Positions 41,299 to 49,827 of a stretch of 64,000 nucleotides of DNA are shown here, one piece after another (the stretch's first letter is position 1; every line of letters begins with the position of its first letter). The notes below the pieces were generated by a model. The model ran no database searches and had not been told where the DNA came from. It was given only the letters and a program-made list of their open reading frames with translations. The stretch is from Gordonia paraffinivorans NBRC 108238 (GTDB lineage Bacteria > Actinomycetota > Actinomycetes > Mycobacteriales > Mycobacteriaceae). A program made the translations under genes and the position numbers. Where the stretch lies: contig NZ_BAOQ01000030.1 of the NCBI RefSeq assembly GCF_000344155.1, positions 19,663 to 83,662 on the forward strand, given 5' to 3'.

Positions 41299-42570
41299 GT
41301 GGACTTCGCATTGCCCGACTCGCTCAAGGACTACCTCGACGAGCTCGACGCCTTCATCGAGGCCGAGATCAAGCCGCTCGAGCAGGCCGACGACAACATC
41401 CGGTTCTTCGACCACCGCCGCGAGGACTCCCGGACCGACTGGGAGCGGGGCGGCCTGCCGAATGCCGAGTGGGAGGCGCTCCTGGCCGAGGCCCGCCGGC
41501 GCGCCGATGCCGCCGGCCACTTCCGGTACCCGTTCCCCAAGGAGTACGGCGGGCGCGACGGGTCGAATCTCGCGATGGCGGTCATCCGCGAGCACCTCGC
41601 GTCCAAGGGCCTCGGCCTGCACTGCGACCTGCAGAACGAGCACGCGATCGTGGGCAACAACATCGGCCTGCTGCTGATGCTCGAATACGGGACCCCCGAA
41701 CAGCAGGAGGAGTGGGTCGAGGGCCTCGCGGCGGGCACCAAGTTCTTCGCGTTCGGGATCACCGAGCCAGATCACGGCTCGGACGCCACCTACATGGAGA
41801 CGACCGCCGTCCGAGACGGCGACGACTGGATCATCAACGGCGAGAAGACCTGGAACACCGGCATCCACGCCGCCCATCGCGACATCGTCTTCGCCCGCAC
41901 CAGCGGCGAACCCGGCGACGCCACGGGCATCACCGCATTCCTCGTCGACCCGAAGGCACCCGGGTTCACCGTCGAGGAGTACCTGTGGACGTTCAACATG
42001 CCGACCGATCACGCGCACATCACCCTCCGCGACGTGCGCGTGCCGAACTCGGCGGTGTTCGGCGCCGAGGGCGCCGGCCTGCAGGTGGTGCAGCACTTCT
42101 TCAACGAGAACCGCATCCGGCAGGCCGCGTCGAGTCTCGGTGCGGCGCAGTACTGCGTCAACCGGGCGGTCGAGTACGCCAACGAGCGCGCGCCGTTCGG
42201 CAAGAAGCTCTCGACCAACCAGGCCATCCAGTTCCCGCTCGTCGACCTGCACACCCGGTGTGCGATGGTCCGCGCGCTGATCCGGGAAACCGCCTGGAAG
42301 ATGGACACATACGGTCCGTTCTCGGCGTCGGCCGAGGTGTCGATGTGCAACTACCAGGCCAATCGCCTGTGCTGTGACGCCGCCGACCAGGCGATGCAGG
42401 TCTTCGGCGGTCGCGGCTACTCGCGGCACGAGCCGTTCGAGCACATCTACCGTCACCACCGCCGCTACCGCATCACCGAGGGGGCCGACGAGATCCAGAT
42501 GCGCCGCGTCGCCGGATACCTGTTCGGTTTCATGTCGGGCAAGGCGCCCAAGGGTGTGCGGCCGTCCTGA
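41299..42570 (+). CDS. Acyl-CoA dehydrogenase family protein (LvaC/ACAD11-like context)
   Basis: 423 residues from GTG 41299 (GAGAAGGATT upstream). ACAD signatures: FGITEPDHGSDATYMET (FAD/substrate loop), INGEKTWNTG, RAPFGKKLSTNQAIQFPLVD, and C-terminal QVFGGRGYSRHEPFEHIYRHHRRYRI. The long N-terminal helix region contains the distinctive ELDAFIEAEIKPLEQADDNI. With the upstream kinase-DUF6285 fusion it probably removes phosphate from 4-phosphoacyl-CoA to give the enoyl-CoA, as in the levulinate (Lva) pathway. Ordinary beta-oxidation remains possible. Confidence 0.87.
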   Translation: MDFALPDSLKDYLDELDAFIEAEIKPLEQADDNIRFFDHRREDSRTDWERGGLPNAEWEALLAEARRRADAAGHFRYPFPKEYGGRDGSNLAMAVIREHLASKGLGLHCDLQNEHAIVGNNIGLLLMLEYGTPEQQEEWVEGLAAGTKFFAFGITEPDHGSDATYMETTAVRDGDDWIINGEKTWNTGIHAAHRDIVFARTSGEPGDATGITAFLVDPKAPGFTVEEYLWTFNMPTDHAHITLRDVRVPNSAVFGAEGAGLQVVQHFFNENRIRQAASSLGAAQYCVNRAVEYANERAPFGKKLSTNQAIQFPLVDLHTRCAMVRALIRETAWKMDTYGPFSASAEVSMCNYQANRLCCDAADQAMQVFGGRGYSRHEPFEHIYRHHRRYRITEGADEIQMRRVAGYLFGFMSGKAPKGVRPS

Positions 42571-42628
42571 GTAGGCTTGGCGGCATGCGAGAAGGTGTGC
42601 GAGTCGCGTCGGATGAGGTGATCCGGCC

Positions 42629-43105
42629 ATGATCGCAGTCGTCGTCATCGTCGTGACCGTGGTGGTCGCGCTGTTCATCCTGGCCGGGGCGGCCTGGTTC
42701 GCCTACGACTCCGACAAACGCGTGCGCGCCTTCGCCCGCTCCACCGACCTCATCCCCGGCAAGCCCGGGCGGGCGCCGGAGAGCTGGGCCACCGACAACC
42801 ACCGAGAGGCGTTGCTGCACCGTCGGATTCGCTACGCGGTCGCCGATGTGCACGCCAATCCGGCGATCCCGCACGACGACGAGCTCGTCGCCGCCCGCGA
42901 CCGTCTCGACGACGCCGTGTTCGAGATCGACGACCGGCTGATCGCGGCGTCCGAGCTGACCGGCGACGAGGCCGCCGAGGCGCTCGACTCCATCGAGGAG
43001 GCGATCAAGGTCCTCGAGCACCTCCCCAAGCAGCTCTGGGAGGCCCCGAAGGCCGCCCAGCTCGCGGACATGGACCGGGTCGCTCGCGTCCTCATCAACG
43101 CGTGA
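42629..43105 (+). CDS. Small membrane-anchored protein of unknown function
   Basis: 158 residues: an N-terminal membrane helix (residues 1-25, IAVVVIVVTVVVALFILAGAAWFAYDSDKR) then a helical cytoplasmic domain with heptad-like DDAVFEIDDRLIAASEL and EAIKVLEHLPKQ. I do not recognise the family. It follows the dehydrogenase by 58 bp and may be independent. Confidence 0.6.
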   Translation: MIAVVVIVVTVVVALFILAGAAWFAYDSDKRVRAFARSTDLIPGKPGRAPESWATDNHREALLHRRIRYAVADVHANPAIPHDDELVAARDRLDDAVFEIDDRLIAASELTGDEAAEALDSIEEAIKVLEHLPKQLWEAPKAAQLADMDRVARVLINA

Positions 43106-43119
43106 ACACGGCGTAGACC

Positions 43120-43326
43120 TCAGATCACGGTCGGACGCGGCGGCGGATCCGGCTCCGGCGGCCGGGGCTGCGGATCAGGAGCCGGTGGGGGCGTGGGCAC
43201 CGGTATCGGTGGTTCCGGCGGCGGTTCCGGGATGGGCTCGGGGGCCGGCACCGGCTCGGGCGGCGGAGGCGGTTGGGGCACCGGTTGGTTCATGGTCGTC
43301 GTCCGGTCCATCGTCGTCCGGTCCAT
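43120..43326 (-). CDS. Putative small proline-rich protein
   Basis: 68 residues: MDRTTMDRTTTMN followed by ~50 residues of PPEP/PPP repeats ending PPRPTVI. The duplicated MDRTT comes from a 15-bp DNA repeat. The opposite strand reads a Gly-rich frame, so base composition alone may create both. It fills most of the otherwise gene-free 43106-43424 stretch. No ribosome binding site is convincing. Confidence 0.3.
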   Translation of the reverse strand: MDRTTMDRTTTMNQPVPQPPPPPEPVPAPEPIPEPPPEPPIPVPTPPPAPDPQPRPPEPDPPPRPTVI

Positions 43327-43424
43327 GACGGTCCTCTCGACGTGCGCGTTCGTCTTGGTCTCAGACGCCTTGCGTCCTCGACGCTACGCCCGGACGTGAC
43401 GGCCGGCCACCGTGCGGTTGCCGG

Positions 43425-44003
43425 TCAGGACCGAGCGAGTTCGAGCAGTGCGCGCACCGTTCGGAGGTTGCGGGCGGTGCCCTGGACGCCGAGCCCGCGC
43501 GCGATGGAAGCGGCGGTCAGCTTCGAGCGGCCGGCGCCGGACTCGTAGCGGATGTGCAGGTCGCGGCCGACGACCTGGAAGAGGTCGTCGCCGAAGTCCT
43601 GCCTCTCGAAGGCCGCCACCAGTGCGGGATCGGGTTCGGCGACCAGGAAGTGGATGGAGGAGAACCTGTCGTCGACGACCTCGAACGGGTGCGCGTCGAG
43701 CGCGGCCGCGACCTCCTCCGCCGACCGGCTGATCACCTCCCGGAAGTACCCGTAGCGTGCGGTGATGGCGGTCTCGAGGGCCCGGTCGAAATGGTCCGGG
43801 TCGCCGGGCGGTGAGCAGACGAGATTGCCCGACGCGATGTAGGTGGCCACGTCGGACGCCCCGAGTTCGGTTGCCATCTCCCGCAATTCGGCCATCGGGA
43901 GTTTCACGCCGCCGACGTTGACCGCGCGGACGAGGACGATGCGCCGACCGGCCTCGGATCGGGTTGCGTTTGTCGCCACGTCGTGTCCGGGAAGCGGTGA
44001 CAT
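43425..44003 (-). CDS. DUF1697 family protein
   Basis: 192 residues from MSPLPGHDVATN. The family signature is clear: RRIVLVRAVNVGGVKLPMAEL, then VATYIASGNLVCSP and the C-terminal ARNLRTVRALLELA, the fixed DUF1697 ending with TxRNxxT-like spacing. Its ATG shares one base with the stop of the methyltransferase (TGATG), so they are coupled. The function of DUF1697 is not established. Confidence 0.87.
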   Translation of the reverse strand: MSPLPGHDVATNATRSEAGRRIVLVRAVNVGGVKLPMAELREMATELGASDVATYIASGNLVCSPPGDPDHFDRALETAITARYGYFREVISRSAEEVAAALDAHPFEVVDDRFSSIHFLVAEPDPALVAAFERQDFGDDLFQVVGRDLHIRYESGAGRSKLTAASIARGLGVQGTARNLRTVRALLELARS

Positions 44004-44770
44004 CAGCGTCGGGTCGCCACCGCGAAGCTGCGCCGGAACGGCAAGAGCGTTCCCCATTCGCGACGCGGATAGGCCTCCGAGAGCCGCTTCTTGAGCTCGG
44101 TGACGAACGGCTTGCGGTGCTCGGCCGGCAGCGCTTGAAGGTAGGGGCGTGCCCCGGTCCCGGAGATCCAGTCGAAGACGGGGTCGTCGCCGTCGAGTAC
44201 GTGCAGATAGGTCGTCTCCCAGGCGTTCACCCGGAAACCGCGGTCGAAGAAGAACTCCAGGTACAGCTCGGCGTCGAGTCGGGGCAGCGGCCGCACGTCG
44301 GCCAGGTGCTCCCGGTACGGCTCGGCGGCCGCGAGCTCGGCCAGCGCGGTGCGGAACGGGGCATCGTGCCCGTTGGGCACCTGGATCGCGAAGGCCCCGC
44401 CGTCCGAGAGGTGCCCGAGCAGCCGGTCGATGACCGCGAACTGGTCGGGAACCCACTGGAACATGGCGTTCGAGATCATCAGGTCGTACGTGCGGTTCGG
44501 GGTCCACTCGGTGACGTCGGCGACGTCGAAGTTCGCGAGCGGATCGGTGTTGTCGCCGATGGCGCGCCCGATCATCGCGGCCGACTCGTCGATGCCGAGG
44601 ATCTCCGCGTCGGGCCACTGCGCACGCAGGTGTTTGGTGAGGTGGCCCGGGCCGCAGCCCAGGTCGACGATGGTCGCCGGGTTGATGGGGATCTGCGCGA
44701 TGAGGTCGAGGAAGGGTCTCGCGCGGTCGTCGGCGAATTGCAGGTAGCGTGCCGGATCCCAGACAGCCAT
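44003..44770 (-). CDS. tam: Trans-aconitate 2-methyltransferase
   Basis: 255 residues from MAVWDPARYLQFADDRARPF; two residues upstream another ATG is less likely. The SAM-binding motif is TIVDLGCGPGHLTKHL, followed by GIDESAAMI and SNAMFQWVPDQ, typical of Tam (E. coli, 252 aa). It methylates trans-aconitate, an inhibitor of aconitase formed non-enzymatically. Operon of two with the DUF1697 gene. Confidence 0.87.
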   Translation of the reverse strand: MAVWDPARYLQFADDRARPFLDLIAQIPINPATIVDLGCGPGHLTKHLRAQWPDAEILGIDESAAMIGRAIGDNTDPLANFDVADVTEWTPNRTYDLMISNAMFQWVPDQFAVIDRLLGHLSDGGAFAIQVPNGHDAPFRTALAELAAAEPYREHLADVRPLPRLDAELYLEFFFDRGFRVNAWETTYLHVLDGDDPVFDWISGTGARPYLQALPAEHRKPFVTELKKRLSEAYPRREWGTLLPFRRSFAVATRR

Positions 44771-44902
44771 GCACTCCACACTAGGGCGCCGGCGTGGACG
44801 GTGTCACCAGCAGACCGGGACGTGTGGGGGTTCGGCCCACGGTGCGTCCGAGGGGGTCGTCGGCTTGGGGCGCTGTCTCGTCGCTGACGTAGGCTTCCCT
44901 GC

Positions 44903-45379
44903 GTGAGTCAACCGGTCGACGCTGCTGCGAACACGAACACCGACGCCGTTGTGGAGATCTCCACCGACGGGGCGTGCCTGGGCAATCCGGGGCCGGGCGG
45001 GTGGGGCGCGGTGCTGCGCTACAAGGACAAGGAGAAGCGGATCTCCGGCTCCGACCCGGACACCACCAACAACAAGATGGAGCTGACCGCCGCCATCGAG
45101 GGCCTCGCCGCGCTCACCCGACCGTCGCGCGTGATCATCTACACCGACTCCACCTACGTGCGCAACGGCATCACCAAGTGGGTGGCCGGCTGGCAGGCGA
45201 ACGGGTGGAAGACCAAGGACAAGAAGCCCGTGAAGAACGCCGACCTGTGGCGTCGCCTCATCGAGGAGGAACAGCGGCACCAGGTGGAGTGGCGGTGGGT
45301 CAAGGGGCACGCGGGCGACCACTACAACGAGATCGCCGACGAGCTGGCGACCACCGCCGCGAAGTCGGTGGCCAGGTGA
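44903..45379 (+). CDS. rnhA: Ribonuclease HI
   Basis: 158 residues from GTG 44903. The DEDD set is visible: first Asp in [20 protein letters not shown], Glu in [13 protein letters not shown], Asp in [11 protein letters not shown], and the final Asp region in [15 protein letters not shown] with its His. It degrades RNA in RNA/DNA hybrids. The stop overlaps the next GTG by 4 bp. No dsRNA-binding extension. Confidence 0.95.
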   Translation: MSQPVDAAANTNTDAVVEISTDGACLGNPGPGGWGAVLRYKDKEKRISGSDPDTTNNKMELTAAIEGLAALTRPSRVIIYTDSTYVRNGITKWVAGWQANGWKTKDKKPVKNADLWRRLIEEEQRHQVEWRWVKGHAGDHYNEIADELATTAAKSVAR

Positions 45380-46287
45380 CCGCGATACCGGTCGCGCTCG
45401 AGCCATACCGCGACGAGCACCTCGTGGCCGCGATCGAGAGCACCGGCGGCGAGATCGCCGGCCTCGACGAGGCGCGGGTGCTGGTGTGGATCGGCACGCC
45501 CGACGACTTCCCCGAGCTCGGCGATCACATCGAATGGGTCGCGCTGAAGTCCGCCGGTATCGAGGACTTCTTCGACGCGGGCCTACCGGACGACCGCCGC
45601 ATCTGGACCAATGCCTCCGGGTTCTACGCCGAGAACGTCGCCGAGCACGCGCTGGCGCTGCTGCTCGCCGGGCTGCGGCAGATCAACACCGCGGTCGTGC
45701 GGCACTGGGACAAGGAGCGCATCGACACCTCGGTGCGGTCGCTGCACGGTTCGACGGTCGCCATCGTGGGCGCCGGCGGGATCGGGGCGTCGCTCGCGCC
45801 GCGGTTGAAGGCCTGCGGCGCGCGGGTGATCGCGGTCAACCGGTCGGGACGGGACGTGCCCGGCGCCGACGAGGTGCGCCGGGCGAGTGAGCTCGACGGG
45901 CTCTGGGGCGCCACCGACCACGTCGTGCTGGCCGCACCCGCCACGGCCGAGACGCGGCACCTGATCAACGCCGAAACCCTTGCGGCGCTGCCGGATCACG
46001 CGTGGATCGTGAACGTAGCGCGCGGTCCGCTGGTGGACGAGGCGGCGTTGTACCGGGCGCTGGCCGACGGCGTGATCGCCGGTGCGGCGCTCGACGTCAC
46101 CGATCCCGAACCGCCGGCCGAGGACAACCCGCTGTGGTCGCTGCCGAACGTGATCATCACGCCCCATGTCGCCAACCCGGCGTCGGGGCTGACGCGGGAG
46201 TTCGCGCCGTGGCTCGCCGAGAACCTCCGCCGCTTCGCCGCCGGCGAGGACCTGCTGGCGCGGGTCACCCCGGACCGCAACTACTGA
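45376..46287 (+). CDS. D-isomer-specific 2-hydroxyacid dehydrogenase
   Basis: 303 residues from the GTG overlapping rnhA. The NAD motif is [21 protein letters not shown]. The catalytic Arg sits in [17 protein letters not shown], Glu in [15 protein letters not shown] and His in ITPHVAN. This is the glyoxylate/hydroxypyruvate-reductase-like subgroup. A shortened N-terminal half suggests a compact substrate domain. Co-translated with RNase HI, though the pairing probably reflects genome economy. Confidence 0.9.
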   Translation: MTAIPVALEPYRDEHLVAAIESTGGEIAGLDEARVLVWIGTPDDFPELGDHIEWVALKSAGIEDFFDAGLPDDRRIWTNASGFYAENVAEHALALLLAGLRQINTAVVRHWDKERIDTSVRSLHGSTVAIVGAGGIGASLAPRLKACGARVIAVNRSGRDVPGADEVRRASELDGLWGATDHVVLAAPATAETRHLINAETLAALPDHAWIVNVARGPLVDEAALYRALADGVIAGAALDVTDPEPPAEDNPLWSLPNVIITPHVANPASGLTREFAPWLAENLRRFAAGEDLLARVTPDRNY

Positions 46288-46301
46288 TCCGGGTCAATTT
46301 C

Positions 46302-46315
46302 TAGAACACGTTCTC
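46302..46315. promoter_or_regulatory. KstR-like palindrome
   Basis: TAGAACACGTTCTC fits the KstR consensus TnnAACnnGTTnnA at 13 of its defined positions, with only the last base off. It lies 32 bp upstream of the SDR GTG at 46347. KstR represses cholesterol-catabolism genes in mycolic-acid actinobacteria. Confidence 0.55.
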
Positions 46316-46346
46316 GTTTCGGCGGCGATCGTGGCAGAGTCGGGGA

Positions 46347-47138
46347 GTGATTCTCGACAGATTCCGCCTCGACGACCACGTCGCCGTCGTCACCGGGGCC
46401 GGACGAGGGCTGGGTGCGGCGATCGCCGTCGCCTTCGCCGAGGCCGGCGCCGACGTGGTGATCGCCGCGCGCAGCGAATTCGACCTCGAACAGGTGGCCG
46501 GGCAGATCGCCGACGCCGGGCGCCGGGCCCACATCGTCCCCGTGGACCTCAGCAACTCCGACGCCGCGGCCGCCCTCGCGCAGACCGCGGTCGACGAGTT
46601 CGGCCGCCTCGACGTCGTCGTGAACAACGTCGGCGGCGCCATGCCGCGGCCGCTGTTCGACACCGCTCCCAAGCACTTGGTGGACGCGTTCGCCTTCAAC
46701 GTCGCCAACGCGCACGCACTCACCGTGGCCGGTGCCAAGCAGATGCTGGCGACCACGGGCGGCGGCTCGGTCATCAACGTGACGTCGGCGGTCGGGCGGC
46801 TTCCGGGTCGCGCCTACGCCGCCTACGGAACCGCGAAAGCCGCTCTGGCGCACTACACGCGGATCGCGGCGATGGACCTCAACCCCAAGATCCGCGTGAA
46901 CGGGATCGCCCCGGGCGCCATCCACACGTCGGCACTGGAGATCGTCGCCGACAACGACGAGATGCGGAGCGCGGTGGAGAAGGCCACCCCGATCCACCGC
47001 CTCGGCGAGCCCGAGGACATCGCGGCGGCCGCGGTCTACCTGGCCTCGCCTGCCGGCGCATACGTCACCGGCAAGATCCTCGAGGTGGACGGCGGGATCA
47101 TCGCGCCCAACCTCGATCTGCCGATCCCGGACCTGTAG
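46347..47138 (+). CDS. Short-chain dehydrogenase/reductase (Rv0927c-like)
   Basis: 263 residues from GTG 46347. [20 protein letters not shown] is the cofactor loop, NNVGG the NNAG variant, and catalytic YGTAK with the upstream Ser in NVTSAVG. Length and the ends ([21 protein letters not shown]) match M. tuberculosis Rv0927c as I remember it. A KstR-like palindrome precedes the gene, suggesting a link to steroid or side-chain metabolism. The substrate is unproven. Confidence 0.87.
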   Translation: MILDRFRLDDHVAVVTGAGRGLGAAIAVAFAEAGADVVIAARSEFDLEQVAGQIADAGRRAHIVPVDLSNSDAAAALAQTAVDEFGRLDVVVNNVGGAMPRPLFDTAPKHLVDAFAFNVANAHALTVAGAKQMLATTGGGSVINVTSAVGRLPGRAYAAYGTAKAALAHYTRIAAMDLNPKIRVNGIAPGAIHTSALEIVADNDEMRSAVEKATPIHRLGEPEDIAAAAVYLASPAGAYVTGKILEVDGGIIAPNLDLPIPDL

Positions 47139-47161
47139 CCGGCGGCCGCACCCGGGTCACG

Positions 47162-47860
47162 TCAGTCGTCCCCGCGTCCGGGCTCCAGCGCACCGGCGAT
47201 CTGGCCCTCGAGCCGCTCGGCGGCGGCCGGGGGAACGTCGATGAGCCCGTCGAGCTCGGCGCGTGCCTTCTTGTACGCGGCCTGTCGCTCGGCGGGGGTG
47301 GCGCCGGTGTCGGAGGCCACGCCGATGAGTTTGCGGGCGCGCTCGAGTGCCTCGCGCTCGACCGGGGAGAACGCCGCCTGCCTGCGGCGCCGCGCCTCCC
47401 GCTCGGCCGCCTCGAAGGCCGCGGCATACTCCGCGACCGCTTCGCGGTACCGGTCGAACTCGTCCGGGGGCAACGACGTCTCCGTCGCGTCGGGAGCGGG
47501 CTCCTCCGGCCGCAGGTCGTCGGCCCGGACCCGCGCCCGGTGGAAGGCCAGCGTCAGCGGTTCCCGCATGTCGGTCATGAGCGGGTACTCGATGAGGGTG
47601 GCGAGATCGAGTTCGTAGGCGAACCAGCGTGCGTTCAGGGCGTCGTGCTGCTCGAGGGTCTTGCGCAGTTGCCGCAGCGACGTCGTGGTCAGCCTCAGCT
47701 GTTCGGTCCTCGCCGACGCCCGGATTCGCTCGAGCTCGATCTTGTCCTTCCGGCGCTTCTCGTTGTACTTCGCCACCGAGCCCACCCAGCCGCCGACCAC
47801 GCCGCCGACGGGGAAGACCAACCACCAGTAGTCAGACGCGAATTCGAGGATTCCGGTCAC
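47162..47860 (-). CDS. Membrane-anchored coiled-coil protein, unknown function
   Basis: 232 residues: one N-terminal membrane helix (WWLVFPVGGVVGGWVGSV) followed by strongly charged helical segments (NEKRRKDKIELERIRASART) that predict coiled coils, and an Ala/Arg/Glu-rich C-terminus. The family is unrecognised. Convergent with the SDR, 23 bp apart. Confidence 0.6.
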   Translation of the reverse strand: MTGILEFASDYWWLVFPVGGVVGGWVGSVAKYNEKRRKDKIELERIRASARTEQLRLTTTSLRQLRKTLEQHDALNARWFAYELDLATLIEYPLMTDMREPLTLAFHRARVRADDLRPEEPAPDATETSLPPDEFDRYREAVAEYAAAFEAAEREARRRRQAAFSPVEREALERARKLIGVASDTGATPAERQAAYKKARAELDGLIDVPPAAAERLEGQIAGALEPGRGDD

Positions 47861-47913
47861 ATCGACGACTCTACGGCCCGTCCCAGCGCGGCCGGTACCC
47901 GCGGAGCATGTGG

Positions 47914-49827
47914 TCAGCCCGCCTCGATCGCCCCGGCGAACTGGCTCTGGTACAGCCGGTAGTAGGCGCCGCGGGCGGCGAGCAGTTCCTCGTGATCGCC
48001 CTGCTCGACGATGTGGCCGTCCTCCATCACGACGATCACGTCCGCGTCGCGGACCGTCGAGAGCCGGTGCGCGATCACGAAACTCGTGCGATCGGTGCGC
48101 AGGTTCGCCATGGCTTTCTGGATGAGCAGCTCGGTGCGGGTGTCGACCGAGCTCGTCGCCTCGTCGAGGATGAGGATGGTCGGTTTGGCGAGGAACGCGC
48201 GGGCGATCGTGATGAGCTGGCGCTCACCGGCGCTGACGCCGCCGCCCTCCTCGTCGATGACGGTGTCGTAGCCGCCCGGCAGGGTCCGCACGAAGTGGTC
48301 GACGTGGCTCAGCCGCGCCGCCTCCATGACCTCCTCGCGGGAGGCGGCGGGGTCGCCGTAGGCGATGTTCTCGTAGATGGTGCCGCCGAACAACCACGAG
48401 TCCTGCAGGACCATCCCGGTGCGCTCGCGCAGGTCGTCGCGCGTCATCTCCGTGGAGTCCACCCCGTCGACCAGAATCCGGCCCGAGTCGACGTCGTAGA
48501 AGCGCATGATCAGGTTCACCAGCGTGGTCTTGCCCGCCCCGGTGGGGCCGACGATCGCGACCATGTGGCCGGGCCTGGCGATGAGATCCAGATGCTCGAT
48601 GAGCGGCTTGTCGGGGACGTAGCGGAACGACACGTCGTCGAACTCGATCAGGCCGTTGTCGTGCTCGGGGGTCTTCGGGTCGGCCGGATCGGGGGTCTCC
48701 TCCTCGGCGTCGAGGATGTCGAAGATGCGCTCGGCGGACGCGACGCCGCTCTGCATCAGGTTGAACATCGAGCCGATCTGGGTGAGCGGCTGGGTGAACT
48801 GCCGCGAGTACTGGATGAACGCCTGCACCTCGCCGAGACTCAGCGACCCCGACGCGACCCGCAGGCCGCCGACCACGGCGATCGCCACGTAATTGAGGTT
48901 CCCGAGGAACATGATCGCCGGCATGATCACGCCGGAGATGAACTGCGCCCGCCAGCTCGACTGGTACAGCTTCTCGTTGCGCTCGTCGAAGGTCGCCTCG
49001 ATCTCGCGCTGACGGCCGAAGGCGGTGACCAGCTCATGGCCGGTGAACGCCTCCTCGACCTGGGCGTTGAGCGCACCGGTGGACGCCCACTGCGCGGCGA
49101 AGTGCGGCTTGGACCGCTTGGCGATGACCGCGGTGGCGACGACCGCCAGCGGTACCGTCGCGATGGCGATCAGCGCCAGCAGCGGCGAGATCCAGAGCAT
49201 CATGATCAGCAGCGCGACGACGGTGAGCACCGAGTTCACCAGCTGGGAGATCGTCTGCTGCATGCTCTGCGAGAGATTGTCGAGGTCGTTGGTGACCCGG
49301 CTCAGCAGCTCGCCGCGCGGCATCGTGTCGTAGTACCGCAGCGGCAGGCGGTGGATCTTCTCCTCGACCCGGGCGCGCAGTTCCCGGATGGTCCCGGCGA
49401 CGACGTCGTTGAGCAGGTACGCCGCGAACCAGCCGAGTCCCGACGCCACCACGTACATGACGAAGGTGATGAGCAGGACCTGGCCGACGGCCCCGAAGTC
49501 CACGCCGACACCCGGCGTCACGTCCATCGACGACACCATGTCGGCGAAGGTGTCGTCGCCGCGCTCGCGGAGCCCGGCGACGGCCTGTTCCTTGGTCAGG
49601 CCGGCGGGGAGCATCTCGCCGACTACCCCGTCGAACACCAGGTTGGTGGCGTGCCCGAGCACGCGTGGCGCTATCGCGAGCAGTACGACCGACGCCACGA
49701 TCGACGTCAGCGTCACCGTCATCTGCCAGCGGTAGGTGCCGAGCTGGTGGACCAGGCGCTTGACCGACGGCCAGAACGACCTCGGCTTGCTTTCCGGACC
49801 GGCCATCGGTCTGCCCGGGTGGGTCAT
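47914..49827 (-). CDS. ABC exporter subunit 2 (catalytic half, permease-ATPase fusion)
   Basis: 637 residues with a six-helix ABC_membrane domain (~40-350) and an ATPase domain (~390-637). Walker A is VGPTGAGKTTL, the signature degenerate VSAGERQ, Walker B ILILDEATSSVD with the catalytic Glu, and switch His in VIAHRLSTV. A ~60-residue insertion after helix 1 (GVVGEMLPAGLTKEQAVAG) sits outside the membrane. Its ATG overlaps the stop of the first subunit by 4 bp. Lengths of the two (577, 637) resemble mycobacterial Rv1273c/Rv1272c. Likely exports a lipid or drug. Confidence 0.9.
   Translation of the reverse strand: MTHPGRPMAGPESKPRSFWPSVKRLVHQLGTYRWQMTVTLTSIVASVVLLAIAPRVLGHATNLVFDGVVGEMLPAGLTKEQAVAGLRERGDDTFADMVSSMDVTPGVGVDFGAVGQVLLITFVMYVVASGLGWFAAYLLNDVVAGTIRELRARVEEKIHRLPLRYYDTMPRGELLSRVTNDLDNLSQSMQQTISQLVNSVLTVVALLIMMLWISPLLALIAIATVPLAVVATAVIAKRSKPHFAAQWASTGALNAQVEEAFTGHELVTAFGRQREIEATFDERNEKLYQSSWRAQFISGVIMPAIMFLGNLNYVAIAVVGGLRVASGSLSLGEVQAFIQYSRQFTQPLTQIGSMFNLMQSGVASAERIFDILDAEEETPDPADPKTPEHDNGLIEFDDVSFRYVPDKPLIEHLDLIARPGHMVAIVGPTGAGKTTLVNLIMRFYDVDSGRILVDGVDSTEMTRDDLRERTGMVLQDSWLFGGTIYENIAYGDPAASREEVMEAARLSHVDHFVRTLPGGYDTVIDEEGGGVSAGERQLITIARAFLAKPTILILDEATSSVDTRTELLIQKAMANLRTDRTSFVIAHRLSTVRDADVIVVMEDGHIVEQGDHEELLAARGAYYRLYQSQFAGAIEAG

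Noticed and set aside
43193..43399. A Gly-rich plus-strand small protein
   Set aside because: It is the reverse reading of the Pro-rich repeat and has no ribosome binding site; only one of the two can be coding, and neither is strong.
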